50,660 bases of DNA from Alphaproteobacteria bacterium. GTDB lineage: Bacteria; Pseudomonadota; Alphaproteobacteria; Reyranellales; JAQSWP01. The stretch lies in assembly GCA_029266575.1 (NCBI GenBank), contig JAQSWP010000008.1, positions 1-50,660 of the forward strand. The letters are read 5' to 3'. Numbering within the stretch: the stretch's first letter is position 1; each line of letters begins with the position of its first letter. Under the pieces are notes generated by a model. The model did no database searches and was not told the origin of the DNA. It saw nothing but the letters and a program-made list of their open reading frames with translations. The translations under genes were made by a program, and so were the position numbers. Of this stretch, positions 8,021 to 15,791 are shown in pieces.

Positions 8021-8083
8021 TAGAGCAAATTCACAGGTCTTGACGGAATCGCTAGCGATTCCGTCAAGACCTGATTTGCTCTA
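8021..8083. repeat. 63-bp palindromic element, copy 2 (inverted orientation)
   Basis: Outer stem TAGAGCAAAT / ATTTGCTCTA (10 bp), a 20-bp perfect inner stem (CAGGTCTTGACGGAATCGCT and its complement), and the same TGA bulge, here on the complementary side (TCA after the left outer stem). Inner stem identity with copy 1 is about 12 of 20, yet pairing is perfect in both. Its last three bases are the stop codon of the DUF3750 gene. Twelve AT-rich bases separate it from copy 1. Confidence 0.9.
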
Positions 8084-8842
8084 GCGCATCGGCTGGTCGG
8101 GCACGCCAAAGCGGCCCAGCGCCGGCAGATTGATCGCCGGCCGGCGCAGCTCTAGGCCAAGCACCGCGCCGAAGAGACTGAGCTCGATGCCTTCGTACCA
8201 GCCCAAGGTGATGCCGCCGTAGCCGCCGGCGGAAAAGCGATAGCCGGTGCCCGATGGTGTCGACGCCAGCCAGTTGCCGTCGACCGGGAAATCCTTGCCG
8301 ATGGCGGTGGTCGGCAGTTTGGCGCGCAGCTCCGGCGCGGCAGCCAGCACGGTGGCGACGAAGCTGTTGGAATTGGGGCCGGGCCAGGCGCGATAATCGC
8401 CCTGCGCGCGAAAAGCGTAGGAAGCGATCGCGGCGCGCAATTTCGGAATCGCCTGGCGCGCCTTCTCGCCATCGACCGCCAGCAGCAGCTCCGGCTCGCG
8501 CCCGAACCACAGACCGTCCGGCGCATAGCCGTTGATCCGCACCGGCTCGCCCCAGCCGGTGTAGTCGAAACGCTCGTAGCGCTGGCCGTTCTCGTCCTTC
8601 ACCACGATCCAGCAATGGGTGGCGAAGATGCCGCGCCAACGCACCGTACGCGCGGCGAACACCCGCACCATGGCGTGCGGCGCGGTTTCGATTTTGGGCA
8701 GCAAACCGGCGCTGTCGCGGCGGGCGGCGCGCCAGTCGAGTTCGTCGCCGGCCCAGTGCATTGCCGCCGCAAGCGCCACCGGCGCGCCGAAGGCCAACAG
8801 CAAGGCCAGACCGCAGAAGCGCAGAATGCGGATGATCGTCAT
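8081..8842 (-). CDS. DUF3750-type protein
   Basis: 253 residues, starting with a hydrophobic N-terminal segment (LRFCGLALLLAFGAPVALAAAM) that is a signal peptide or anchor, so the body is probably periplasmic. The central part has the DUF3750-like blocks ATHCWIVVKDENG, WGEPVRINGYAPDGLWFG and PGPNSNSFVATVL, the last resembling a papain-like or transglutaminase-like active-site region, which is only a suggestion. No function is established. Its stop codon comes from the outer arm of the second palindrome. It is the only gene between the palindromes and tRNA-Gly. Confidence 0.8.
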   Translation of the reverse strand: MTIIRILRFCGLALLLAFGAPVALAAAMHWAGDELDWRAARRDSAGLLPKIETAPHAMVRVFAARTVRWRGIFATHCWIVVKDENGQRYERFDYTGWGEPVRINGYAPDGLWFGREPELLLAVDGEKARQAIPKLRAAIASYAFRAQGDYRAWPGPNSNSFVATVLAAAPELRAKLPTTAIGKDFPVDGNWLASTPSGTGYRFSAGGYGGITLGWYEGIELSLFGAVLGLELRRPAINLPALGRFGVPDQPMR

Positions 8843-8928
8843 GATCTCTGCCGTTGATGCGGCGCGGACGGCAATCCGATGCGCAGCCGCGATACCGCTC
8901 GCAACTCTCGTCTGGATTTTGAGAGAAT

Positions 8929-9003
8929 TGGAGCGGGCGAAGGGATTCGAACCCTCGACCCCAACCTTGGCAAGGTTGTGCTCTACCCCTGAGCTACGCC
9001 CGC
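8929..9003 (-). tRNA. tRNA-Gly(GCC)
   Basis: Reading the minus strand, the acceptor arms GCGGGCG / CGCCCGC pair perfectly. The D arm contains AGCTCAGGGGTAGAGC, the anticodon stem-loop is CAACC-TTGCCAA-GGTTG with anticodon GCC, and the T arm has GGTTCGAATCC. The discriminator base is T and CCA is encoded in the genome. Length 75 with CCA. Confidence 0.97.
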
Positions 9004-9089
9004 AAAAGCCCGCGCATCATAGTCAGGCGCGATTCCATTGCAAGCCTTCTCGGCCCCTCAAAACGTCAAGTTCGCTGCACTTGATTGAT

Positions 9090-9112
9090 GAAATGTTATA
9101 TTATAACGTTCT
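9090..9112. promoter_or_regulatory. Zur box upstream of znuA
   Basis: The core GTTATATTATAAC (9095-9107) is a perfect palindrome in the setting GAAATGTTATATTATAACGTT, very close to the known Zur consensus GAAATGTTATANTATAACATTTC. It lies 53-75 bases before the ATG of a zinc-binding transport protein and overlaps -10-like TATATT/TATTAT sequences, so Zur with zinc should block transcription. It is markedly AT-rich against its surroundings. Confidence 0.85.
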
Positions 9113-9113
9113 C

Positions 9114-9150
9114 TTGCCGTCCATTTCTCCGGACGGCAATTTCTTTCCTT
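9114..9150 (+). terminator. terminator-like hairpin in the znuA leader
   Basis: TTGCCGTCC (9114-9122), an 8-base loop and GGACGGCAA (9131-9139) make a perfect 9-bp stem followed by TTTCTTTCCTT. It lies between the Zur box and the znuA start, on the strand of znuA. It has the form of an intrinsic terminator and could be an attenuator or a 5' mRNA stabiliser; no competing antiterminator is obvious. Confidence 0.55.
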
Positions 9151-9164
9151 ATCAAAGGCTTGCC

Positions 9165-10127
9165 ATGGACCGCCTTCGTGCGCTTGCTGCTCTCCTGCTG
9201 ATTTTTGGACTGGCCCTCGCCTTCGCCCCCCTTGGTCAGGCGCAACAGAGGCTGAAAGTGGTGGCGAGTTTCTCCATCTTGGCCGACATGGCGCGCGAGA
9301 TCGGGGGCGATCGCATCGAGCTGCGTTCGCTGGTCGGCGCTAATGGCAATGCGCATGTGTTCCAGCCGACCCCGGCGGACGGCCGCGCGGTATCGGAAGC
9401 CTCCGTGCTGATCGTCAACGGTTTGGGGTTCGAAGGGTGGATCGAGCGGTTGCAGCGCTCGGCCAGGTTCAAGGGCAAGATCGTGGTGGCGAGTGCCGGC
9501 GTTTCGCCGGCCCTGACGGCGGACGATCACGGCCATAGCCACGGCCATTCCCCTGGCGGTTCGGCCTCGACGCGCAAGAAAGCGAAAGTTGACTCACTTC
9601 CCGACCCGCACGCCTGGCAGGATCTGCGCAACGGCATGCTTTATGTCGATACCATCGCGCGCGGCCTGTCCGAAGCCGATCCCGCCAATGCCGAGTTCTT
9701 CGTGAAGCGTGCGAGCGTCTACAAGCAGCGGCTTGCCGCATTGGATGCGCGCCTGCGCAGCGAGTTCGCTGCCGTGCCCCAAGGCAAGCGCCGCGTCATC
9801 ACCTCGCACGATGCCTTCGCTTATTTCGGCAGGGCTTACGGCATCGAATTCATTCCCGCCGCCGGCGTCTCTTCCGAAAGCGAACCGACGCCGCGCCAGA
9901 TCGCAGCGTTGATCACGCAGATCAAAAAGGAAAATGTGAGGGCGCTGTTCGTCGAGAACATGAGCAGCCCCAAGCTGGTCGAGCAGATCGGCCGCGACGC
10001 CGGCGCCAGCGTGGGCGGCACGCTCTATTCCGATGCGCTGTCGCCGCCGGGCGGACCGGTCGACAGCTACACCGGAATGTTCGAGCACAATGCTGCGGCG
10101 CTGAAAGCGGGCATGGCGCGGAACTGA
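9165..10127 (+). CDS. znuA: zinc ABC transporter substrate-binding protein
   Basis: 320 residues: signal peptide ending near GQAQQ, then a cluster A-I metal-binding protein of the ZnuA family. Metal ligands are visible as H64 (GNAHVFQP), H149 (PDPHAW), His in VITSHDAF, and an acidic residue in YSDALSPPGG. A His-rich loop DDHGHSHGHS (about 120-129) is characteristic of zinc rather than manganese members. The ORF track begins at 8619, but that extension runs through tRNA-Gly and the Zur box; ATG 9165 restores the signal peptide. No znuB or znuC is adjacent, so permease and ATPase must be elsewhere. The next gene, 40 bases on, is an outer-membrane barrel probably in the same operon. Confidence 0.93.
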   Translation: MDRLRALAALLLIFGLALAFAPLGQAQQRLKVVASFSILADMAREIGGDRIELRSLVGANGNAHVFQPTPADGRAVSEASVLIVNGLGFEGWIERLQRSARFKGKIVVASAGVSPALTADDHGHSHGHSPGGSASTRKKAKVDSLPDPHAWQDLRNGMLYVDTIARGLSEADPANAEFFVKRASVYKQRLAALDARLRSEFAAVPQGKRRVITSHDAFAYFGRAYGIEFIPAAGVSSESEPTPRQIAALITQIKKENVRALFVENMSSPKLVEQIGRDAGASVGGTLYSDALSPPGGPVDSYTGMFEHNAAALKAGMARN

Positions 10128-10167
10128 GCGAGCGGCGAATTCATTCACGAACCGGGAGGAGAGGGCG

Positions 10168-11274
10168 ATGAAGAGAATCGCAGGGGCGGGGTTTGTCCTG
10201 ACGCTGGGACTGATGGCGCCGGCCTTAGCGCAGGACTATGCGAAATTCGTCGCCGACGGGCATGTCGAGCTGCGCTTCGATTCCTTTCCTCAATCCGATT
10301 TGAAGGAAAACGAACGGTTGGATGTCAACCTGCATGGCGACGCCAATCTGGGTTTCTATCTGACTCGGGAATTATCGCTGCAGAGCACGCTTAAAGTAGA
10401 GTCCGTGCGCGATCCGCGCCCAGGGCGTGACCGTTATATCAGCGGCACCGGACTGTTCGTCGAACAGCTTTATGTCGATTACGATCATGAAGATTTCGGT
10501 CTCTATGCCGGCAAGTTCAATCCGACCTTCGGCATAGCGTGGGCGCGATTGCCGGAATTGCTGCATGAGGAATTCTCCGAGGAATACGAAACCACCGAGA
10601 TGATCGGCCTTGGTGGCAGCGTGAAGTTCGCCCCATCAGGCTTTGGCAGACATGAAGTCAATGCCGCGGTCTTCTTCGTCGACACGACGTTCCTGCACGC
10701 TTCGCTCTTCGCTTCGCCTCAGGCCAACGATGAACGCGCCAACCGGCTATCGAATCTGCGCCGCCGCGATGGCGGACCGGGCAACACGGGCAGACTAAAC
10801 AATTTTTCCGCCACGCTCGATGGCGGCGAATTCGAGTTCGCGCCGGGCTTGTTCTATCATCTGGGTGTCCGACATCTTTCACGCGGGCGCATCGAACGTA
10901 AGGACGAGACTGCCTATGCCATGGGCATCGGCTATCGCTTCGAATTCTCCGATGGTTCGGTACTGACGCCACTGGTCGAATATGTGCACTTCGACAATTT
11001 CGAAGGCGGCATCGAGACGGCCAATATGCTGACGGTCGGGCTCAATCTGGAGCTGGACAAATGGGCCATCGGCGTCGCTGGCTCGCGCCGGCACATCACC
11101 GTCGCCAGCATCGACGGACCTGACGTTACCGACTGGATGGTGGGTTTCAATGTGGCGCGCGAGATCGGCCATGGACTCGAACTCGGCGCCGGCTATCGCC
11201 ACGAACGGATTGAAGGCGTGCATAGCGACTGGATCCGGCTCTATGTCGGCTACCATTTCTCTTTCACACGCTAA
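10168..11274 (+). CDS. outer-membrane beta-barrel protein, probably zinc-regulated
   Basis: 368 residues with a clear signal peptide (cleavage after APALAQ) and alternating hydrophobic strands ending in an aromatic-rich C-terminus (LYVGYHFSFTR), as expected of a barrel inserted by Bam. It has porin-like blocks such as FVEQLYVDYDHEDFGLYAGK. GGAGGAGAGG precedes the ATG. Lying 40 bases behind znuA under the same Zur box, it may admit zinc or a zinc complex through the outer membrane; this is inference from position. A general porin role is the alternative. Confidence 0.75.
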   Translation: MKRIAGAGFVLTLGLMAPALAQDYAKFVADGHVELRFDSFPQSDLKENERLDVNLHGDANLGFYLTRELSLQSTLKVESVRDPRPGRDRYISGTGLFVEQLYVDYDHEDFGLYAGKFNPTFGIAWARLPELLHEEFSEEYETTEMIGLGGSVKFAPSGFGRHEVNAAVFFVDTTFLHASLFASPQANDERANRLSNLRRRDGGPGNTGRLNNFSATLDGGEFEFAPGLFYHLGVRHLSRGRIERKDETAYAMGIGYRFEFSDGSVLTPLVEYVHFDNFEGGIETANMLTVGLNLELDKWAIGVAGSRRHITVASIDGPDVTDWMVGFNVAREIGHGLELGAGYRHERIEGVHSDWIRLYVGYHFSFTR

Positions 11275-11315
11275 CCCTTCAAATGGCCGTTGGCAGTCAT
11301 TACTCTGCCGCTACC

Positions 11316-11837
11316 ATGAACGAGCCTGCCCTCCCGACCTCGCCGCAGCAACTGCTTGACCGGCTGACCGCGCTCGGCATCGAGCATCATGTCGTGCGCC
11401 ATCCGCCGCTGTTCACGGTGGAGGACTCCAAGGCGCTGCGCGGCGAATTGCCGGGCCATCACATCAAGAACCTGTTCGTGCGCGACCGGCGCGAGACGAT
11501 GTTCCTGGTGGTGGCTCAGGAGGACCGCAGAGTCGACCTGAAGGCGCTGGCATCCGTCATCGGCGCCGGCAAGCTCTCTTTCGGCAGCGCCGAGCGGCTG
11601 ATGAAATATCTCGGCGTGCTGCCGGGCGCGGTCACGCCCTTCGCCGTCGTCAACGACACGGATGCGGCTGTCAGCGTCTTCATCGACCGCAGCGTCATGG
11701 GCGGAGGCGCCATCCATTGTCATCCGCTGGTCAATGACATGACGGTGGCGCTGCAGGGCGAAGACCTACTGCGCTTTCTGCGCGCCACCGGGCACGAGCC
11801 GAAGCTGATCGACATTCCCGAACGACCCACCGGATAG
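11316..11837 (+). CDS. YbaK/ProX-type aminoacyl-tRNA deacylase (prolyl-tRNA editing)
   Basis: 173 residues of the INS/YbaK editing superfamily. The order of blocks fits ProXp-ala (PrdX): HHVVRHPPLFTVEDSKALRG, then GHHIKNLFVRDRRETMFL with the conserved lysine, KLSFGSAERLMKYLGVLPGAVTPFA, and near the end GAIHCHPLVNDMTVAL. Members hydrolyse Ala-tRNA(Pro) mischarged by ProRS. The ATG at 11316 is chosen over 11283, which adds an unlike-looking 11 residues. Monocistronic by spacing. Confidence 0.88.
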   Translation: MNEPALPTSPQQLLDRLTALGIEHHVVRHPPLFTVEDSKALRGELPGHHIKNLFVRDRRETMFLVVAQEDRRVDLKALASVIGAGKLSFGSAERLMKYLGVLPGAVTPFAVVNDTDAAVSVFIDRSVMGGGAIHCHPLVNDMTVALQGEDLLRFLRATGHEPKLIDIPERPTG

Positions 11838-11841
11838 ATAA

Positions 11842-11907
11842 CCACAGAGGCACAGAGGCAAGAAAGTTTCGTCGTCTCTGTGCCTCTGTGCCTCTGTGTC
11901 TCTGTGG
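11842..11907. repeat. CACAGAGGCACAGAGG-type hairpin repeat
   Basis: Left arm 11842-11860 (CCACAGAGGCACAGAGGCA) and right arm 11889-11907 pair at 18 of 19 positions around a 28-base middle that itself holds another TGTGCCTCTG unit. Built from short CTCTGTG steps. There is no T-run on either side, so it is a dispersed intergenic repeat rather than a terminator. Similar CCACAGAGGCACAGAG repeats are common in many unrelated bacterial genomes. Confidence 0.75.
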
Positions 11908-12084
11908 TCAGACTGCGCTTCGCGCGGCAAAGGGAAGATTGCCGAAGCGGGGCAAGTGCGATGCCGCCCGCGCCCCGCAAAATGAAAAACTCCCGCCAGC
12001 GCAGGGACTTGCGTGGGCTTGCCTCATAAGCGCGGAAAGCCCATGTTCTGCCTCTGACATTTCAAGATTTACCGGACGGACCCA

Positions 12085-13011
12085 ATGGAAACGCTTCTCG
12101 GCCAGACCCCGCCCGCCACCGGCGGCGACATCATCGACAGCACTCAGGCGCAGTTCGCCAAGGACGTGCTCGACGCCTCGCGCGACAAGCCGGTGATCGT
12201 CGATTTCTGGGCGCCGTGGTGCGGGCCATGCAAGCAGCTCACCCCGGCGCTGGAGAAAGTCGTTACCGCCGCCAAGGGCGCGGTCAAGCTGGTCAAGATC
12301 AACATCGACGAAAACCAGGCACTGGCGCAGCAATTGCGCATCCAGTCGATCCCCACGGTCTATGCTTTCTACCAAGGCCGGCCGGTCGACGGCTTCATGG
12401 GCGCGCTGCCCGAGAGCCAGCTCAAGGAATTCATCGCCAAGCTGATGCAGACCACCGGCGCCCCTGCCGGCGGCGACGAAGCGGCGCAGCTGGCCGAAGT
12501 GCTGGCGCAGGCCAAGGAGGCGCTGGATAGCGGCGACATGATGACTGCGTCGCAGATTTTCAGCGAAGTGCTGCAGCACGATCCCGCCAATGTCGAAGCC
12601 ATCGCCGGCATGACGCGCTGTTACCTCAAGAGCGGCGACATCGAGCGCGCCAAGAACACCTTGGCGGCGGCGCCCAAGGAACAGGCCAACCACGCCGAGA
12701 TCGTCGCCGCCCGCGCCGCCATCGAGCTGGCGGAAGCGGCCAAGCAGGCCGGGCCGGTCAACGATCTGAAGGCCAAGGTCCAGGCTAACCCGAAAGACCA
12801 TCAGGCGCGCTTCGATCTCGCCATGGCGCTCTATGCCAGCGGCGAACGCGAGGGCGCGGTCGACGCGTTGCTCGAGATCGTGCGCCGCGATCGCAAATGG
12901 AACGAAGAGGGCGCCCGCAAGCAGCTGGTGAAGTTCTTCGAGGCGCTGGGCCCGATGGACCCGCTCACCATCGACGCGCGCAAGCGGCTGTCGTCGATCC
13001 TGTTCTCGTGA
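12085..13011 (+). CDS. cnoX: thioredoxin with C-terminal TPR domain (CnoX/YbbN type)
   Basis: 308 residues. The thioredoxin domain (about 15-125) has the active site WAPWCGPCK with C46 and C49, so unlike Escherichia coli CnoX, which lacks CXXC, this form should be redox-active, as in other alphaproteobacteria. Residues 160-305 are helical tetratricopeptide-like repeats (EALDSGDMMTASQIFSEVL, DHQARFDLAMALYASGERE). CnoX proteins protect clients from over-oxidation and hand them to GroEL. The next gene starts at a GTG overlapping the stop (GTGA), the first of a tightly packed four-gene run. Confidence 0.9.
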   Translation: METLLGQTPPATGGDIIDSTQAQFAKDVLDASRDKPVIVDFWAPWCGPCKQLTPALEKVVTAAKGAVKLVKINIDENQALAQQLRIQSIPTVYAFYQGRPVDGFMGALPESQLKEFIAKLMQTTGAPAGGDEAAQLAEVLAQAKEALDSGDMMTASQIFSEVLQHDPANVEAIAGMTRCYLKSGDIERAKNTLAAAPKEQANHAEIVAARAAIELAEAAKQAGPVNDLKAKVQANPKDHQARFDLAMALYASGEREGAVDALLEIVRRDRKWNEEGARKQLVKFFEALGPMDPLTIDARKRLSSILFS

Positions 13012-13697
13012 CGGCAAACCCCTTCACCACCGACTACCAGTCGCTGCCCGCGACCCTGCCGATTTTTCCGCTGACCGGCGTGCTGCTGCTGCCGGGCGGG
13101 CGGCTGCCGCTCAATATTTTCGAGCCGCGCTACCTCGCGATGATTGCGGATGCGCTCGGCGCCCAGCGCCTGATCGGCATGGTGCAGCCGCTGACGCCGG
13201 GCGGCTTCGCCGGCGACGGTTTGAGCAGCAGCGATCTGCCGCCGCCGGTGCAGAAGATCGGCTGCGCCGGCCGCATCGTCAGCTTCACCGAAACCGGCGA
13301 CGGGCGCGTTCTGGTGACCTTGCTCGGCCTGTGCCGCTTCGCCATCTCGGGTGAGGAAGCCCTGACGCCGGGGGGTTACCGGCTGGCGCAGGTCGATTAC
13401 ACGGGTTTCCGCGCCGACATGGCGAAAGCCATGACCGAAGTCGATCGCCCGCGTTTGCTGGCAGCGCTGCGGCGGTTTTTCGCCGCCAATAATCTCTCCG
13501 TCGACTGGCAGGCGCTGGAGCAGCTCGACGATGCCGCCCTAGTCGGCACCGTCAGCATGGTGGCGCCGCTTGAACCGCTCGACAAACAGGCGCTGCTGGA
13601 AGCCCAGGACGGCACCATGCGCGGCAAGGTGCTAATCGGCCTGCTGGAGTCGGCGCAAGCGCTCGCGGCCAATTCCAACGACGCGCCGCGGCACTGA
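13008..13697 (+). CDS. LON substrate-binding (N-terminal) domain protein
   Basis: 229 residues containing only the LON N-domain: LPIFPLTGVLLLPGGRLPLNIFEPRYLAMIADAL at the start is diagnostic, followed by the beta-rich body and a helical end. There is no AAA+ or protease domain. Stand-alone LON-domain proteins are found across proteobacteria, often beside CnoX-like thioredoxin genes; their job is unproven. Start: GTG 13008 overlapping the cnoX stop; the ORF-track start at 12897 lies inside cnoX. Confidence 0.88.
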   Translation: MTANPFTTDYQSLPATLPIFPLTGVLLLPGGRLPLNIFEPRYLAMIADALGAQRLIGMVQPLTPGGFAGDGLSSSDLPPPVQKIGCAGRIVSFTETGDGRVLVTLLGLCRFAISGEEALTPGGYRLAQVDYTGFRADMAKAMTEVDRPRLLAALRRFFAANNLSVDWQALEQLDDAALVGTVSMVAPLEPLDKQALLEAQDGTMRGKVLIGLLESAQALAANSNDAPRH

Positions 13698-13745
13698 AGA
13701 TGGGGCGGCGTTGACGCCCTCGCCGCAAGCTGGAAGAGTCGAACC

Positions 13746-13955
13746 ATGAGCACCGATGCACGCAACGCTGCCGCCGCGGCGGGACTTGATCCCAAGCTGC
13801 TGGAAATTCTGGTCTGCCCCTTGACCAAGGGTCCGTTGCGCTTCGATGCCGAGCGCATGGAGCTGGTCAGCGAGCGCGCCGGTCTTGCCTATCCGATCCG
13901 CGACGGCATTCCCATCATGCTGCCGGACGAGGCGCGGCCGCTGGATCAGAAGTGA
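13746..13955 (+). CDS. Trm112 family protein
   Basis: 69 residues with the Trm112/YcaR core [18 protein letters not shown] followed by [17 protein letters not shown]. Eukaryotic Trm112 activates methyltransferases; bacterial YcaR-type proteins are small and of uncertain role. Only one Cys remains, so the zinc site of the eukaryotic form is absent, as is usual for this subgroup. Its stop overlaps the next ATG by one base (TGATG). Confidence 0.9.
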   Translation: MSTDARNAAAAAGLDPKLLEILVCPLTKGPLRFDAERMELVSERAGLAYPIRDGIPIMLPDEARPLDQK

Positions 13956-14341
13956 TGGCCGGCACCACCCAATCGGGCAACAACCCCGGCACACCCTGGC
14001 CAATCGAGATTCGCGCCTTCAAGGCGGCAGGACGGCTGGAAATCGATTTCAACGATGGCAGCAGGTTCACCTATCCAGCCGAATTTCTCCGGGTGGAGAG
14101 CCCGTCGGCCGAAGTGCAGGGCCATGGCGCGCACAAGACCATCCTGGCCGGTCGACGCTACGTGAAGATCGCGGGCATCGAGGAAGTCGGCAACTACGCC
14201 ATCCGCATCCTGTTCGACGACGGCCACGACACCGGCATCTACTCCTGGGCCTATCTGCACGATCTCGGCCGCCGCCAGGAGCGGGTGTGGGACGAGTATC
14301 TGATGGCGCTGTCGCAGCGCGGTTTGAGCCGGGATCCTTAA
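13955..14341 (+). CDS. DUF971 protein (gamma-butyrobetaine hydroxylase N-domain-like)
   Basis: 128 residues matching the DUF971 domain: WPIEIRAFKAAGRLEIDF, the GSRFTYPAEFLRVESPSAEV block and the end GIYSWAYLHDLGR. The same domain is found as an N-terminal module of gamma-butyrobetaine hydroxylase and fused to or beside Mrp-type iron-sulfur carriers, so a link to Fe-S handling is suggested. Conserved Cys ligands of some family members are absent. ATG 13955 is chosen; a GTG three bases earlier (13952) is also possible. Last gene of the cnoX operon. Confidence 0.87.
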   Translation: MAGTTQSGNNPGTPWPIEIRAFKAAGRLEIDFNDGSRFTYPAEFLRVESPSAEVQGHGAHKTILAGRRYVKIAGIEEVGNYAIRILFDDGHDTGIYSWAYLHDLGRRQERVWDEYLMALSQRGLSRDP

Positions 14342-14370
14342 GAACCTTCGGCTTATCGCGCTTTTAAAAT

Positions 14371-14492
14371 TGTCATCCCGGCCGTAGCCCGTAGGGCGGA
14401 GAGCCGGGACTCATAGCGCTGGTGCTCAAGAACGAACCCTTAGCCACCGGCGTTATGGGTCCCGGCCCTCGCTTCGCTCGGCCGGGATGACA
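14371..14492. repeat. 122-bp imperfect inverted repeat with TGTCATCCCGGCC ends
   Basis: The perfect 13-base termini TGTCATCCCGGCC (14371-14383) and GGCCGGGATGACA (14480-14492) enclose further imperfect pairing (CCGGGACTCATAGCGCTGGTG with CACCGGCGTTATGGGTCCCGG). Located between convergent DUF971 and htrA-like genes. This type of GTCATCCCGGCC element is frequent in intergenic regions of alphaproteobacteria. No coding content. Confidence 0.8.
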
Positions 14493-14507
14493 TCTACTGT
14501 GGGCTCA

Positions 14508-15653
14508 TCACCGCTGCTGCCGGCGTTGCGGCTGGCGTTCGTCCTGCTGCTGCACTGGCAGGTCGGCGACGCGCATGGTGGTGTCGCGCTGGTCCTCGCC
14601 GCGGCGATAGACGACGTCGATCTTCTCGCCGATCCGCACCAGGCCGACGCGGTTGCGCAGATCGGCCGAATTGCGCACCGGCGCGCCGTCCAGGCTCAAG
14701 ATCACGTCGCCCTGTTTCAGCCCGGCCTTGGCGGCGGGCGAATTGGGCTCGACCCGAGCCACCAGCGCGCCGGTCGGCTGCTTCATGCCGATGGCATTGG
14801 CGATATCGGGCGTGACGTCCTGCACTTGCACGCCGACCCGGCCGCGCTGCACCTTGCCGTATTGCACGAGCTGGTCGAACACCGAGCGCGCCATGTTGAT
14901 CGGCACGGCGAAACCGATGCCGACGTTGCCGCCGGACGGCGCGATGATGGCGGTGTTGATGCCGACCAGCCGGCCGCGCAGATCGACCAGCGCGCCGCCT
15001 GAGTTACCGGGATTGATCGAAGCATCGGTCTGGATGAAGTCCTCGTAGCCTTCGATGCGCAGTCCGGAGCGGCCCAGGGCGGAGACGATGCCGCTGGTCA
15101 CGGTCTGGCCCAGCCCGAACGGATTGCCGATGGCGACCACGTAGTCGCCCACTTCCAGCGCGCTGGAATCGCCAAAACTCAGCGCGGTCAAATTCTCGGC
15201 CGGGATCTGCACCACCGCAATGTCGGTGCCGGGATCGGCGCCGATCAGCTTGGCATTGAGGGTGCGGCCGTCCTTCAAAGTCACCGCGATTTTCTCGGCG
15301 CGGCCCACGACGTGGTTGTTGGTCATCACGTAGCCACGCGCGGCATCGACGATGACGCCGGAACCGGCGGCCTGGCGCTGCTGCGGCTGCTCCTGCGGCG
15401 GCAGGAAGCGGCGGAAGAAGGGATCGCGCATCAGCGGGTTGTCTTGCGGCTGGCTGGCGACCACCACCGAGATATTGACCACGGCCGGGGTGACGTTTTT
15501 CAACAGCGGCGCCAGCGACGGCATCGGCTGGGCTTCCAGCACCGGGGTGCGGCTTTGCGCCAGAGCGGGCGCCAGAGCAGGCGTGAATGTGGCAAGCGGG
15601 GCGGCCAAAGCCAGCACCAGCGCCACCGGCAGAGAGCGGATCGGACGAAACAT
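14508..15653 (-). CDS. periplasmic serine protease of the HtrA/Deg family
   Basis: 381 residues: signal peptide (about 1-32), a trypsin-like domain with the triad H114 (TNNHVVG), D144 (GTDIAVV) and S218 (NPGNSGGAL), and one PDZ domain (about 265-360, RGRVGVQVQDVTPDIANAIG). One PDZ domain makes it shorter than DegP or DegQ and nearer DegS/MucD-like forms, but with a cleavable signal rather than a membrane anchor. It should degrade or hold misfolded envelope proteins. The C-terminus is Gln/Arg-rich (VQQQDERQPQRRQQR). Monocistronic. Confidence 0.93.
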   Translation of the reverse strand: MFRPIRSLPVALVLALAAPLATFTPALAPALAQSRTPVLEAQPMPSLAPLLKNVTPAVVNISVVVASQPQDNPLMRDPFFRRFLPPQEQPQQRQAAGSGVIVDAARGYVMTNNHVVGRAEKIAVTLKDGRTLNAKLIGADPGTDIAVVQIPAENLTALSFGDSSALEVGDYVVAIGNPFGLGQTVTSGIVSALGRSGLRIEGYEDFIQTDASINPGNSGGALVDLRGRLVGINTAIIAPSGGNVGIGFAVPINMARSVFDQLVQYGKVQRGRVGVQVQDVTPDIANAIGMKQPTGALVARVEPNSPAAKAGLKQGDVILSLDGAPVRNSADLRNRVGLVRIGEKIDVVYRRGEDQRDTTMRVADLPVQQQDERQPQRRQQR

Positions 15654-15791
15654 CGAAATTCCTCCATTGCGGCGCCAGGACGGGACGCCTGCCGAGGGCT
15701 TGCGAATTAGGAAACGAATCCGGCGGGTTCAAGACCACACCTGCCGCAATTCGGTCGCGAATCAACGCCGCCGCCGTGGCCGGCGTTCCCG

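Noticed and set aside
8619-9164. N-terminal extension of the ZnuA ORF
   Set aside because: It would run across tRNA-Gly, the Zur box and the leader hairpin. ATG 9165 gives a proper signal peptide.
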